Assembly: GCA_964017195.1 (NCBI GenBank)
Contig: OZ024895.1
Coordinates: 20,201,034 to 20,265,033 of the forward strand
DNA: 64,000 bases
Source: Siderastrea radians
Taxonomy: Eukaryota; Cnidaria; Anthozoa; Scleractinia; Rhizangiidae
Direction: 5' to 3'
Below the pieces are notes generated by a model, which was not told the DNA's origin, made no database searches, and worked only from the letters and a program-made list of their open reading frames with translations. Below are positions 39,102 to 50,970 of this stretch, one piece after another. The position numbers were made by a program, and so were the translations under genes. Numbering within the stretch: the stretch's first letter is position 1; each line of letters opens with the position of its first letter.

Positions 39102-42100
39102 TTTTGCGTGAGAGCGAAGAAACAAAGGCCTAAAAACTTTTCTTTTGCTAGATAATCTAAAACAAGTATTGAAGTGCACAATACTTAGCTTGTCTTAATG
39201 AACAGTAATACAGTCTTTTAGCGTTTTATTAAAAAGTTAATTAGATGCAAGCTTTTACTTAGATGAAATAACACTATATCATTTCTTTCTTTTCTTTCTC
39301 CCAGTGCAAAATTAATAAACTTGTATATTCAAACTACAGATGCACTAGATAGACGGATCCTTGCTGAGGTCATTGTTTACATCTTGGAAATTGAAATTCA
39401 TCCGATAAACAAACAACGTTTATAACTAGAAAGAGCATGTAACATTTAGTTAACATGCGAAGTTTGAAAGAAAAAGGATGGAAACCGGTTTCAAATGATG
39501 CCAGAGTGAGCAAACGTAAAAAAAAGGATTGTACTACGACTGTGCACAATCTTTTGGTTTACGTTCGCACACTATGGCTGAGTAACTTAACGGTGACATT
39601 TTTTATTTGTTAGCTGCTCATGCAAAATTCAAAACCTATTGTTTTTTGTGCACCGTCAAGGCTAAGGGCGGTAACAAAAACATAACACAAAAGACTTCGC
39701 TGAGCTTCATAACCAGATTCTTTTATTAACCATTCCCCCCCATTCTGCACGAGACGCACGTCCGAACAAAGTGTTACCAAAAATGGGACACATTTTAAAT
39801 CTTTCGAACTGATCCTCTGGTTCTAAAACACCCTTGACACTTTGACAGTGTTGATTTGTTTAATTAACCGCTTAAGCACCAATAGTGAGCAGCATCAAAT
39901 TTCTCTTCATCATATCAGTACATTATGACACATAATGGTCATGAGAATTGGGGAAATGATAACCAAAAATGAATTATCTTGACGTCTTAACAAGTTCTCT
40001 GAAATGTATGGAGATCAGTAAGAAGAATTTAAATAAGACGCTAGGGCTGAAAGGGTTAACTGGATAATTCGTAGTTGTGAGTTAAGGCCCACTGCTTCTT
40101 AAAGGACCACGGTAACTTTGACTAGTTCCAATTAATTTTTTTTGCTTTTTTGTTTTTGTTGTTCTCAATATGATCACAAACGTAGCACATGTAAGAATTC
40201 AGATAAAAGAACTCACTACTCTTTAATTAATCGCCTAACCGTACTTTTCAATTTCTAGCCAATGTAATCGATTAAAATAAATGTTGTTTAGAGAATCAAG
40301 AAAAGGCTTAACTACCATTTGTAAACAGGTTAATATTAGCCACCACTGCAGCCACGGGAACTAAAGAACTGTAAACTGCTTTGCACGTAAGCTTTTCAGT
40401 TGCAGGTGGTGTATTTGTCGTAGCGTGAGGTTGATTCGTTTGCTTTAAGAGAATTCTCCAGTTTTGCGGTATTGCTGATAGAAGACCGTAATATTGTAGA
40501 AATTTGCATTCGATTTATATTCTTGCAGAAACGCTTTAAACGAAATGAAACTGTTTCTCACTTAATTAACCAAGCAGGACGGCTTTTCAATGCCAGCCTT
40601 TTTTTTTGTTTTTTGTTTTTTGTTTTTTTAATCCGAATAAACCGGTTGTTCCAGATTATTTGGTTTATGATTTCATCTTTGACTTTAGGGGTAGTATTAT
40701 TTATCTCTTGTTAGTAGGAAATTATATCTTGGTAGAACTTTGACAAGTGCTGATTTAGGGGTAAATTTTTGATGTTGTAGTTGCAGTGGAAAGGATGTTT
40801 ACCACCACCCAGTTTGGAAAGTAAGGATAGTGGAAACAGTTTCCATAGCCTGCTGTCATCGGAGCGCAGGCGTTCATTAACAGCTTTCATTTGAACGTCG
40901 CACTTCAGAATTTTATCCACAGCCTCAAACGTTAGAAGAGCCACGTGCAGCATATCTAACAGTACCAAAGAAAAATGCTGCTCAGTAGTTTTCCTGACTT
41001 AAATCCATACATAGCCTTAGAAGTTGATATACCACATTATTCGATGCTAGGTCTAATTCGGGGAATAAAAGGACTGAAAAGTTTACGCCTCGGAGCATCC
41101 AAATTTAAAATAAAAAAAATGTTAATTAAATTTCAATCTGAAAAACATAATATAAGCGACAACAACAACAACAAAAAAGACAACAAAAATAATAAGCAGA
41201 AATCTTAAATAAAGAGCACCATATTTCGTAGAAAGAACTCCTCAACAACTTTCTTATGAAAGATTAAAATTTCGCTGCTAGGGACAGGACTGTTGCATCA
41301 CCTTAAAAGAACACACCAAAAGGTGAAAAGCAAGGAGAAGACATAGTTTGTGAATGAACCTGTAAGTTTAAGAACTGTGAACATTCGAATGAAAGCTTCA
41401 GATCCGTACTTTCCTTTGATCCTGTTTGTTTTCAATACTAATTTTAATATGTTCGGCTGTGATGATTAAGTCTTCCCTGTATTTGCAGAGTTCCTGTTGT
41501 TTCAAACAAATGAGAAAGAGAAAATTGTTCAAGAGGGCGGGAGTTAAAAAGCAGCCGCAATCCACCTTACAAAAAATCCAAGGAAAAACAGGTTTCTCTT
41601 CGGTATAGCGTAAAAGGTTTGGGTACACGCAGATTGCAGGGTTTCAAATAGTGTATTGGGCCTCGATAAAACGAGTTTAACATCATCCAGGATCGTTGGA
41701 TACAGATTTGTTGTACGAATGTTTGTTGCCAATCAAATGTTGTTGCCAGGGCGCCCAAAAGCGTTTAATTTGGTTAATTCAACAGTGTTGAATCGAGTTG
41801 AATTGAAGTTTTAAATTAGTTTGGTTGGGGCCCCACTGGATACTAGCATCTGTAGGGATCAGTCATTACGATTGATCAAAATCACCGAATGCTACTAGCA
41901 TAGGTGCAGTATGAGTTTTACTCGTACACTCAGAAATCGTGTTCATTAAAAGATAATGTTTCATTTTACACCTGCCATTTCATTATCTAGTTTGCAATAA
42001 ATGGACTATCTACAGGCAACCGTAGGAGACCACGGTAAGAAGCTGTTCCTGCCCGAAACCCGAAATAACTAATTATTTCTTTTGGCAGAACTTTAATACT

Positions 42101-42761
42101 TGTAGTCAGATCTTTTTATAAAAGACCATCAAACATCAGCGAACGATTTTAAAGCAATAAAATTTTGAAAGTTTGCGTGTGGAGATTCCCAAATTTGCAA
42201 CAAAAATTAATTTGTTAGTTTAAAATTGAATTAAAGAACAATACTCTTCCTCTTGCATCTTATTAATATTTAAGACGTTTCAAATGCTTTAAGGGCATAA
42301 ATTATATATTTTATCTACTTTAAAATGACTTCTCGACGATGCTTATCAAAGTAAGGAAACAAGCAAAGGTTTTCGCGGTAAAGAATACGTATACAAGGTA
42401 ACACGAATGAAATATGATAATTAATAACATTATTTATACGGGCAGTTTTCATAAAAATCTACAATTAAGTAAATTCATTTCTTTTGCTTCAGAACTCAAC
42501 TGAGGATTAAGAAACGTATAAATGTTATCTCCCGGTCACGCATAAATCTAGGGCCTTTTTTAAAAAATATATATATTATTTTTTTATCGGGCTCAATGGA
42601 CTCAAAGTTAAGTGATATGGTAAAAGGTAATAACAACTGGATGTCCATAATTCATCATGTAGTTCAAGACAGATTGAAAAGGACTGAATATACTTGATGT
42701 AGTCATTATCTTTTTTAGATCTTTTAATTTCATTCTAGCCTCCCATTTTTTTCGTTTTCAG
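39102..42761. other. Intergenic region between the two channel genes, with LINE debris
   Basis: No host gene was found. A minus-strand fragment (about 40420-40968) reads NYNIKNLPLNQHLSKFYQDI and, after frame changes, IINQIIWNNRFIRI: the connection region of a non-LTR retrotransposon ORF2. The remainder is AT-rich without structure I can name. The gene B promoter must be here or in an unseen upstream exon. Confidence 0.5.
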
Positions 42762-44996
42762 ATACGTATGGCACTATGCATCTCGAAATTCTAATATCAC
42801 TGATGAAATTCTTCTATATTCTCCATGCTCAGCGAAACAATACTGGACAGAATAAAATCAGGAAAAATGTGAAAATCGCATGGATGGAAAAGCCTCCATA
42901 TATTATGAGAATAAACCAGTCTTGGTCTGGTAAACCAGAAGGTTTGCTAAGAAAGACAGTGTGGCATTTTATTGAATTAGGATGTGATCGCTATGCCATA
43001 CACACCGAAGCTGTTGAAGTAGACAGCATGGACGCTCTCGTAAGTCTTGTCCAAGAAGGTAAAGCACAGGTCGGCTTACCAATTTTCATGGAAAATTTTG
43101 GCGAGTTCGAAAAATACGAGGGCTTCTTATTGCTGAAGGTGTTGGATCATCCGGGACTTGAGTTTATCACCACTGGTCAAAAACCAAATGGTCTCCTTAT
43201 CACCGTGAAAGCTGTCCTCCATTCCTGGCCTTTGCTCCTTGTTACCACGCTCTTAACGGCCATTGCTGGTGTGATAGTGTGGGCTTTGGTAAGATGATTT
43301 TTTCTTTCTGTGTTGCTTATGGGTTCAGGAAAATGAGTGTAGAATAAGAGATAATTATAGTTATGGCGTAAAAGTGGAGTGACACTGACAGTTGTGGGCA
43401 GCGAGTTCATTCATCACTGCGTCAACCCTGCTCTTCTGAAAAAACTAATGTGTGATTTACAAAAAAGTTTCAGGAGCTTAATTCAGATCTACCGGCAGTA
43501 TAAAATTGTCTTTCTCATGAAACTGTTCTCAGATTTAACGAACAGCCTACGCTGCAATGCGTTATAAGGGATCTTATGCAAACACGACGGCGATGGCTAA
43601 CGAGAACGTCAATACTACGCCGTTCTGTGCACAACTACAACGTGAAATGATCCTGAAATTCAAAGTCTTGTGGAAAACGTGAACACACGACGGTGAATTT
43701 TCGTTTTTCTCCCTGAACTGTAACGCCGTCCTTACAAATTCAGCTACTGAATACATGCGTAGTTCGGCTGCGTTCCACAGTATCATCGAGTAGGAATAAT
43801 CGCGAGGGAGTTTAAAACATTGTGAGGTCATTTGAAGGTGACCATTATTTCTTTGCGTTGCCGTCTTGTTTGCTTAAGCTCCCTAGTATCCGCTATCCAT
43901 TCTGCACATTGAGTGAAAGTGGACTTTCGCTAGCTCTAACAATAAAGGGTAACAAAACAATGTTAATCTAATGAGGTGGATACTGCATACAGGAAAATCA
44001 AAAACAGATTATTGCTATACATGCAATAAGCTGTTACTATACGGTTCATTGACTATCTGTTTTCTTATAGGATTCTCGCTGGAATAGTGAGGAGTTTCCC
44101 AAATCGTTTTTGCAAGGATCGTGGGAAGGCTTTTGGTGGTCTTTTGTTTCCATGACAACAGTAGGGTATGTCATTCCGTGTGAGGTTGTGTGTGGTGATG
44201 AGATCAACGAGCTATGTACGTGATCAGTTTAAGCAAACACGAGATACAAAGGAGATGTATACTTTGGCTGTGGCGTAAGTTAGCTCTGTGCAGCATGCGG
44301 AACGTGCTCTAAAGCAACATCAAAGCAGCAGTTTAAAACGCTGACTAACGTAAAACAAATGGGTTCACGGTCAAAACAGACCAAACGGGATTTGAACGCC
44401 GGTCAGAACTAGACCTCACTATCTAGTTTCCGTCAAAAAAATATGGTAATAAAGACTCCACTTTTCAGACTATATCCTCAAAATTCTTCTTATCGACTTT
44501 GACTTTGCCAAACTTTCATTCCTAGTAGCGGGTTTTTTCCCAGCCCCTATGGCCAGTTGCTTCAAATGGGTCCGGATCGAGCGATAGTCTAGCTCTTCGT
44601 GACTGAACTATTTCCAGGCTATTGAGTTTCATAATGTTTTCACGTAGATACGGCGATAAAACTCCCAAGTCAAACATTGCTCGTGCAGTTTCTATTGTGT
44701 GGATACTGACTGGGATAATTTGCATGGCCATCTTTGTCGCTCACATCACTTCCGTGTTGACGTCCTTCACACTGGACCATGATGAAGCAACCGTTGTAGG
44801 CAAAAAGGTAAGATAGTTGAATGGAGTTTGCAGCTGCATAAGCACACACTGGCTCTTCTGCATCAAACAATGGTTCCAGATCTTTATTGAATTTGGAAAC
44901 TTTTGAAGAGTATTTTTGTTTTGTTGTGACAGGTGGCTGTGTTGAAAAATGCAACCGAATATGACTGGGCAACAGAAGAGGGCGCTATCCCTATAG
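42762..44996 (+). CDS. Glutamate-receptor-like ion channel with TVGYGD filter (gene B), exons 1-4 only
   Basis: Exons 42762-43288 (ATG 42776), 44071-44165, 44648-44807 and 44933-44996; exons 2-4 have exactly the lengths of gene A (95, 160, 64). S1 opens with IAWMEKPPYIMRINQSWSG. Helix 1 is LLLVTTLLTAIAGVIVWAL. The pore loop is WWSFVSMTTVG plus YGDKTPKS across the exon 2/3 junction. M3 is IVWILTGIICMAIFVAHITS. Exon 4 is VAVLKNATEYDWATEEGAIP. The S2 remainder and M4 are not in the 1.5 kb to the right of Polinton 2, so the gene either continues past 64000 or is cut by the insertion. Confidence 0.8.
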
Positions 44997-45662
44997 GTAA
45001 AGTTCCTTTGTTCTACATGAAGGGGTATCCAGAAGGGTTTATTTTTGCCATCGTGAGTTGCCGAGGTCTGTAATTATCTAAATACTTTATTAACTTCAAC
45101 ACTGGTAATCGATCGAAACAAACTTTTTTTTTTTATGAACGATCTTGTCACTGACAAAACGTTCACCAGTTACAAGAAAGTAATGTTAGGGTCTACCCTC
45201 AACTGTGAAACGGCATGATTTAGCCGCCGACCGTCAAACTAGGGTAATTTTTTACCGACAACGTTAACGGTCAGTCACACAGAAAATCGACTATAGTACA
45301 TGTACAATAACTGAAAAGTGAAATTCATTAATATGATTTATGGTTTATGTATTTATAGTGTAAACAGTTTTCAAATCAAAGTCAATCGCAACATAGCTTA
45401 CAAGTGACTATTGTTCCAATATTGTTAATAAAACATGTTGAACTAGGTGTCTCCCTAAAGTCGTCTCTGAGTCTAGACCATATTTCCAGAATAACTGTAG
45501 TATTTGCAGTCTGGACTATAAAATGCTTCCAAAATTCTTTTATGTAAAACTTTATTTCAGTAATCTCAACGATGTTGCTATTGAGCGACTTTCAGTAAAC
45601 ATCGAGCATTCGGCGGCATAAGTAGAAAAATCGATTTCTCTCATATTTTGCACATAAATGTG
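44997..45662. other. Gene B intron 4 up to the Polinton 2 insertion site
   Basis: No coding signal. It ends with ATGTG (45658-45662), the left copy of the target duplication. Confidence 0.6.
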
Positions 45663-46028
45663 AGTAGTAAATGGTGAGTCAACCAAATACCACCTGATTG
45701 TCAGAGGTTTATTTAAGAATTTTAAAGCTTCTTTTATAATATTCAAACTCCTTTTGTCGCTTGAATATTATAAAAGAAGCTTTAAAATTCTTAAATAAAC
45801 CTCTGACAATCAGGAAGTATTTGGTTGACTCACCATTTACACTTAGCAAAAACAAACCCGCCCAACAAAAATTTTTTTAAATTGAAGATTTACAAATCAA
45901 TGTTATACCCAAGTTGAAATGACTGCACAAAACATAAACATCGAAGAGCTATTGAAAGAACTTAGTCGAGAAACGTTACAAGCCTTAGAGCAATTATTTG
46001 CAGAGGACGCTCCTGCTGTTCGAAAAAC
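45663..46028 (+). repeat. Left 366-bp TIR of Polinton 2 with terminal palindrome
   Basis: The outer 178 bp form a palindrome: arms 45667-45744 and 45763-45840, 18-nt centre AAACTCCTTTTGTCGCTT, arms differing at a TG/AA pair. The inner part contains the first 36 or so codons of polB in the wrong place (from 45919). The inner boundary is at GTTCGAAAAAC. Confidence 0.95.
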
Positions 46029-46308
46029 AGCTGAATGGAAAGAGGTACACAATGAGTTATTAAAACAACCTTTCTGCCATAAAAAACAGCAACTTGTGCG
46101 TATAATAATGTGCTTAGATTATGATGATTACTGCCGCTGGGAAGGGTTTTGTTATCCCTGTCTTAAGCAAGGAATCAATCATGAACTTTTTTGCACTCCT
46201 CCGATTGAAAATATACCTTTAGTAAAGATTTGCTCTGATACTTACGACTGGCACAGCGCATATAACGATTTTATGGAAACTTTTAGCCGCGGTGTGTTTA
46301 TTCCATAA
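45919..46308 (+). CDS. Chimeric ORF: TIR-borne polB start fused to cysteine-rich protein
   Basis: 129 residues. Residues 1-37 (MTAQNINIEELLKELSRETL and on) are the polB N-terminus carried by the TIR; the same sequence starts polB at 62204. From [11 protein letters not shown] onward it matches the C-terminal two thirds of the cysteine-rich protein at 6732-7145, including CRWEGFCYPC. The junction is in frame and lies within 10 bp of the TIR inner edge (46028-46038). Whether it is expressed is unknown. Confidence 0.7.
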   Translation: MTAQNINIEELLKELSRETLQALEQLFAEDAPAVRKTAEWKEVHNELLKQPFCHKKQQLVRIIMCLDYDDYCRWEGFCYPCLKQGINHELFCTPPIENIPLVKICSDTYDWHSAYNDFMETFSRGVFIP

Positions 46309-46403
46309 AGAGTACCAACCACCAATTAAAAAAAAAACGAAACATAAACGAATACGAATGAATTTCTTTTTCTAATCTGATAGATATTTGTGAGTCAAAT
46401 TTG

Positions 46404-46763
46404 ATGGCAACCGGATTCAACACCTGTCAGATAACGGAAGCAATTCAAAACCTACCACCAGAGTTACGTAAGATAATTTATAAACATTACCTCGCCATAA
46501 AACTGAAAGAGCGAGAGGTTTTGGGTTGGAACTTGGTTCACAACGAGCTTTTAATACAACCTTTTTGTCCTGAAATGGGGCGGCTTGTGCATATTATAGT
46601 GTGTATAGCTTATATGCACTGTTGTCAGGGAGGGTGTTGTTACCCTTGTTATAAACAAGAAGAAATTTTACATGAAATAACCATTTCTGTCCCCGATATA
46701 ATTGATTTAATCTTAATTAAGTTTTGTACTGATATATGGGAAGAAGATTATCATAATCATTAA
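46404..46763 (+). CDS. Cysteine-rich protein, paralogue 2 (Polinton 2 copy)
   Basis: 119 residues from ATG 46404: [41 protein letters not shown]. It is the intact orthologue of 7240-7593, with nearly all cysteines kept. Unlike its upstream neighbour it was not cut by the TIR replacement. Confidence 0.7.
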   Translation: MATGFNTCQITEAIQNLPPELRKIIYKHYLAIKLKEREVLGWNLVHNELLIQPFCPEMGRLVHIIVCIAYMHCCQGGCCYPCYKQEEILHEITISVPDIIDLILIKFCTDIWEEDYHNH

Positions 46764-46871
46764 GTTGTGTTTCGGCGCGTGATTTCGCGGTCTGGTGAAA
46801 ACTCACAGACAATGACGTTCAAACATTGAAGGGAAACCCCCTAACAACTCAAGCTTGAAAAAACAGACAGG

Positions 46872-47189
46872 TTACATTAATTCATAATCAAAATATTCAT
46901 TACCGTCAGCAGAAGTTTTGAGACCTATTTTGTAGACAAATTGATAAGAATCATCTTCCATCAGGTCTTCTGTAAGTCGTTTAGGGGCCCACACACAAAA
47001 CTCATCACCATTTTTTGTTTCTAAAGTTAAAATAGCTGAATCCCCATATTTACCTTTTCTATATTTAACTTTTTGAATTTTGTAAATAGCGTCTGAAATA
47101 TCCCGCCATTTAAAAATTTCCTTTCTTTCAAAACTTTCCTCTGTTGGCCAGTCTTGTGAGATCGCATGTTGATCTGTGCTGCTAGCCAT
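46872..47189 (-). CDS. Small putative OB-fold protein (Polinton 2 copy)
   Basis: 105 residues starting [20 protein letters not shown] and ending [11 protein letters not shown], the same length as the copy at 7731-8048 and over 85 percent identical. The conserved [20 protein letters not shown] core supports a real, constrained protein. Confidence 0.65.
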   Translation of the reverse strand: MASSTDQHAISQDWPTEESFERKEIFKWRDISDAIYKIQKVKYRKGKYGDSAILTLETKNGDEFCVWAPKRLTEDLMEDDSYQFVYKIGLKTSADGNEYFDYELM

Positions 47190-48482
47190 TGTAGGGGATG
47201 TATTGAAGATACATTTGTTTAATAGCATGTACTTTTCTGCTCGAGGTAAAATTTTGTGAAGCGGAATCGTTGCGTGTCATTTTTTTCAGAAGAGACAGGT
47301 TCAATATATTTAACACATTGCCTCAAACAAGCGATGACGTTATGAGGGCAAGTTCAGGCAAGCTTTCTACTGAATGGTTCTGGAACGTTCTTGAGATTCT
47401 TTGAAAATGAGTCATCAAATAAACGAGGGAAATAACCTGCGTTTCTATGGAAATTAGCACAATATTAATACAACACACTTAAAAATCTATTCAGTTGCTA
47501 CATTTCGAGGGAATAGACAGTTCTTATCGTTTGGTAAGAACAAAAAACGGACAAGACGCGGTTTTTATCCTTTCGAACTGATCTTGGGAAGCTGAGAGAT
47601 GCGCTTGTGAATGCTTCAAACGGGAGTGAAGAGGCTACATCGCTATTCGAAGAGTTGGAAAGATTTACCCGGAGTTACACCTCACTGAAGAGCTGTTGCC
47701 TGATTTGGTTTTAAAGCCAAAAGAAAGAACATCAACATCCAGCAATGCTGCGAGTGTAAAACAAAAACTGAAAGACAGTATTCAAAGTTCAAAGCGATTT
47801 AAGGATTACTCATTTTACACAATGGAGAGGCATGTTTAAGCACATTACGTGAACTTGACTCAGCTGAGAGAGACTTTAATGTCGTTATTCTGCTGAACAA
47901 TGTGATTCAATGTAGTCAATTAATTTATGGGCAACAGCGTTTCCCACTTTTTTATATGACGTCATTAATTTTATATCAAGTCAATTAATTTATGGGCAAC
48001 AGCGTTTCCCACTTTTTATATGACGTCATTAATTTTATATCAAGTCAATTAATTTATGGGCAACAGCGTTTCCCACTTTTTTAGATGACGTCATTAATTT
48101 TATATTAAATGAAGTCTTCTGGTTTTAATTTGAAATAATGTAAAACATTAGTGAAAATTAAGTGTAATAATTAAGGCTTAATTTGAAGAGTTCTAAATAA
48201 AATTCCCACACCGTGGGACACAAAAAATATTCTCTTTATTCTTTTTGATTTGCATAAGCCCCACACCGTGGAACACAAACACTTGGAGCCATTTTAGGCT
48301 CAAAAAGAGTTACCCAGACTATCATAAAAGGGAAAATAGGATCGCGGATCGGATCAAAGGATTGGGGATCGAGGGACGAAGCACCCCGACAAGGGGTTTG
48401 TCCTTTTTCATGACCCGTCACACAACGTCACGCAACGTCACGTGTGTCCGTCTTTTTTTTCGATTTTTTGTGACAAGTTTTA
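47190..48482. other. Polinton 2-specific insert: gene fragment, 65-bp triplication, GTCAC repeats
   Basis: 47589-47839 reads, with one frameshift, as a non-viral-looking protein fragment (NGSEEATSLFEELERFTRSY, then LLPDLVLKPKERTSTSSNAA). At 47915-48105 a 65-bp unit occurs three times. CCACACCGTGG-type boxes follow at 48206 and 48260. GTCACG repeats at 48410-48447 match the iteron-like block of Polinton 1. Confidence 0.55.
47915..48105. repeat. Three tandem copies of a 65-bp unit
   Basis: Each unit contains GTCAATTAATTTATGGGCAA, CAGCGTTTCCCAC, a T-run and TGACGTCATTAATTTTATAT. The copies differ by one or two bases. TGACGTCA is the CRE/ATF palindrome. Absent from Polinton 1. Confidence 0.85.
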
Positions 48483-48647
48483 TTATGGAACCACATCATA
48501 GCCTGAAATTGGGTAGCCATCTTCATCACGAGTTGGTAACATTATTTTTGAAACACACTCACGAGTAATGTATCGTATTTGTCTAATACTAGGAGGAGTG
48601 AGAAGCTCAACAAGGTAATAGCAAATAGCTTGCAAAATTGCAATCAT
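48483..48647 (-). CDS. 54-residue putative membrane protein (Polinton 2 copy)
   Basis: Same 165-nt length as 8703-8867. The hydrophobic start differs (MIAILQAICYYLVELL), but the [20 protein letters not shown] and ...GYDVVP parts are kept. Retained length and second half in two diverged copies indicate a real gene. Confidence 0.65.
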   Translation of the reverse strand: MIAILQAICYYLVELLTPPSIRQIRYITRECVSKIMLPTRDEDGYPISGYDVVP

Positions 48648-48677
48648 TTTGTAAGCGTATATAATTACTTTAAAAAT

Positions 48678-49163
48678 CTACAATTGAGCGAATTTTTTAT
48701 TGTACTTTCTTTGAACAGAAAGCGGAATCTCCATACAATGATCAGTGATGAAATTATCTTTCATTTTCAAGCTATCAAGAAAGACCTCTCTCTCGAAATT
48801 TTCGCCTCGGAGGTAAAAGCGAATATCGTCAAGGATTTTCTGGTATTCGATACGGGCTAAATTTGCTCGTTCCATTTTTTTATCGAATTTTTTAAGGCTT
48901 GCGACTGCTTTCAAAAGAAGTCCAACACCTGTTAAAGTTGCTATGACAGCAGGGTTCAGTGTTATTCCTCCAGCTATTGCGGCACTAATTATTAACTTGC
49001 CAGCTGAAAGATTACAAACAAAATTTTTTCTTCGAAAACCGCGGTGCAACTTTTCATATCCATAATGCTTCTTATGGTAAAAAGCGTATAAATCTTTCAG
49101 AAATTTAACCTTCTCTTCAGAAAGTGTTTGGTCGATATGGTTGAATTCGAAAATGTCCCGCAT
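48678..49163 (-). CDS. 161-residue putative membrane protein (Polinton 2 copy)
   Basis: Identical length to 8898-9383 and about 85 percent identical, keeping the [20 protein letters not shown] hydrophobic core and the [15 protein letters not shown] end. Its ATG is preceded by a TATTATATAG box. Function not recognised. Confidence 0.65.
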   Translation of the reverse strand: MRDIFEFNHIDQTLSEEKVKFLKDLYAFYHKKHYGYEKLHRGFRRKNFVCNLSAGKLIISAAIAGGITLNPAVIATLTGVGLLLKAVASLKKFDKKMERANLARIEYQKILDDIRFYLRGENFEREVFLDSLKMKDNFITDHCMEIPLSVQRKYNKKFAQL

Positions 49164-49215
49164 TGTGCTATATAATAAATGTAAAAATTTTATGGTGTTC
49201 TATATTCAATCAAAA

Positions 49216-50970
49216 TTAAGAATTCTTCATTTTTAAATTTTGGGATAACAAAAAAACCTGAAAAATACCACTTGGTAATTTGAAATTAATATCTATTTTT
49301 TGTTTTTGAATTGCTTTTTTTGAAGCGAAACTTAATGGAGGAAAACCACCAGTAACTACTCTTAAAGTAATAGCTGGAAATGGACCCATAATGTTTTTAA
49401 ATAATACTGTTGCATTTAATAAATTACTGTTTGCTGGAATGAGTATCTCTGAATTACCATTTAATTCAAAAAGTGTTCTATCATTTTTCGTTGATAAATA
49501 CCCATGTATATAATGAACGGAGCCACTCAAATTATGCCCGTTGAAAGATAAATCTGTTTCCATCACCATTTTTCCATTCTCAATTACAAAAGCGGTGTCA
49601 TAAACACTTGGGTCAACGTTTGAAATTGTTTCTTTTACACCATAAACAATAAGATGTCCAATTGTTAAAAGTGATGGAAAAGTAACTGTACCGTGTAGAT
49701 CGAGATAAATAAATTGTGGAGGTGAGCTAACCCATCGGTGAAAATTGATGACTGTTTTGGTGTAGTTTTCGAATGTTTTTGTTGCATAATTAGAAATTGA
49801 AATCGTAGTGCCTTGCACTGCCACACTCAACTCACTCATTTCCGGCGGAAACCATTCAACGACCAAAGTATAGTATCCAACAGGAAGTTTATAAAGGTTG
49901 AAACCGAGGCGTGACTGGTACTGGTTGGGTGAGCTTTTTTCAAACAAGAGTTGGAGAGAGTAAGCTTTTTTATTAATTTGATGTGGAGACCCGGAAAAAT
50001 CACTGATACCCAAAACCTTGATATTGTTTTCACTCGAAGATTCATCAGTGTCTTCCATTAAGTATCTGAAGGCGTCTCTTTTTTGTCCTGAATTAATAAT
50101 TTGAGATTCATGAATTTTTTGAGTGACAAGATTTCTCAAATCTGTTATTTTTTCTCGCACAAAATCAACATTAACTGCGGATTTCGAATTTCTGTAATCG
50201 GTTTGCAAGTTAATAATTTTATTGTTATTTAAAATCAAGTTTCCAGACATACTTGTTGTGCCATCAAGTTTGAGATAATTTTTTTGTGTTTCACTAAGTC
50301 TGTAGTTAACAAACTCGACACATGTTGCGTCTCTTTTGTTTGTTGGAAGATTAAGATTGATAATTGATTTATTTTTCATATCAATTTTAGCTCCTTTATC
50401 CAATTTTTTCACAAGTTGGTTATCGACATATTTTTTATTTGTTGCATGATCTGCCTGTGTGGGGTCTTTCACATTGAAAATTGTATTATTATTCATATCA
50501 ATATTTGCTTCCATCTGTCCGCCTTCCTTTTTCGAAAGAAAGATATTTCTCGTGTCCTGACAGTTTATTACCTTTGACAGATCACCGTGAACAGGATAAG
50601 GGTTGCTTCTTAATCGCAAAATCTCGAACTTATTTTGCATGTCAATATCAGCAGAACCGCTGACACTACCTTGAGACCCAGGATCACCTTTATCACCTTT
50701 ATCACCCTTATCACCCTTGTCGCCCTTATCGCCCTTGTCACCTTTTAAACCACGTGGTCCTTGTGCTCCCTCCTGACCTTGTGGTCCAGTGGGCCCTTTT
50801 TCTCCTCTTGGTCCGTTAGGACCCTGTTGTCCTCCAGGGCCTTTATCACCCTTCGGTCCAGGAGGACCCTCGGGGCCAGGAGGACCCCCTGGGCCAGGAG
50901 GACCAACTTTTCCACTTTCACTCGTCGTTGTTTGGCTAGTTCCACCTATTTGACTGTTAATATACCCCAT
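49216..50970 (-). CDS. Collagen-like, tail-fibre-like structural protein (Polinton 2 copy)
   Basis: 584 residues: Gly-X-Y block (about 22-100), tail-fibre-type repeats ([26 protein letters not shown] and relatives), then a beta-rich domain. It matches the Polinton 1 fibre closely up to about NLSGSVHYI. The final 105 or so residues are unrelated and longer. The ATG immediately abuts the end of the ATPase gene. Confidence 0.8.
   Translation of the reverse strand: MGYINSQIGGTSQTTTSESGKVGPPGPGGPPGPEGPPGPKGDKGPGGQQGPNGPRGEKGPTGPQGQEGAQGPRGLKGDKGDKGDKGDKGDKGDKGDPGSQGSVSGSADIDMQNKFEILRLRSNPYPVHGDLSKVINCQDTRNIFLSKKEGGQMEANIDMNNNTIFNVKDPTQADHATNKKYVDNQLVKKLDKGAKIDMKNKSIINLNLPTNKRDATCVEFVNYRLSETQKNYLKLDGTTSMSGNLILNNNKIINLQTDYRNSKSAVNVDFVREKITDLRNLVTQKIHESQIINSGQKRDAFRYLMEDTDESSSENNIKVLGISDFSGSPHQINKKAYSLQLLFEKSSPNQYQSRLGFNLYKLPVGYYTLVVEWFPPEMSELSVAVQGTTISISNYATKTFENYTKTVINFHRWVSSPPQFIYLDLHGTVTFPSLLTIGHLIVYGVKETISNVDPSVYDTAFVIENGKMVMETDLSFNGHNLSGSVHYIHGYLSTKNDRTLFELNGNSEILIPANSNLLNATVLFKNIMGPFPAITLRVVTGGFPPLSFASKKAIQKQKIDINFKLPSGIFQVFLLSQNLKMKNS

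Noticed and set aside
47915..48105. CRISPR array
   Set aside because: Three units are contiguous tandem copies without unique spacers, in eukaryotic DNA.
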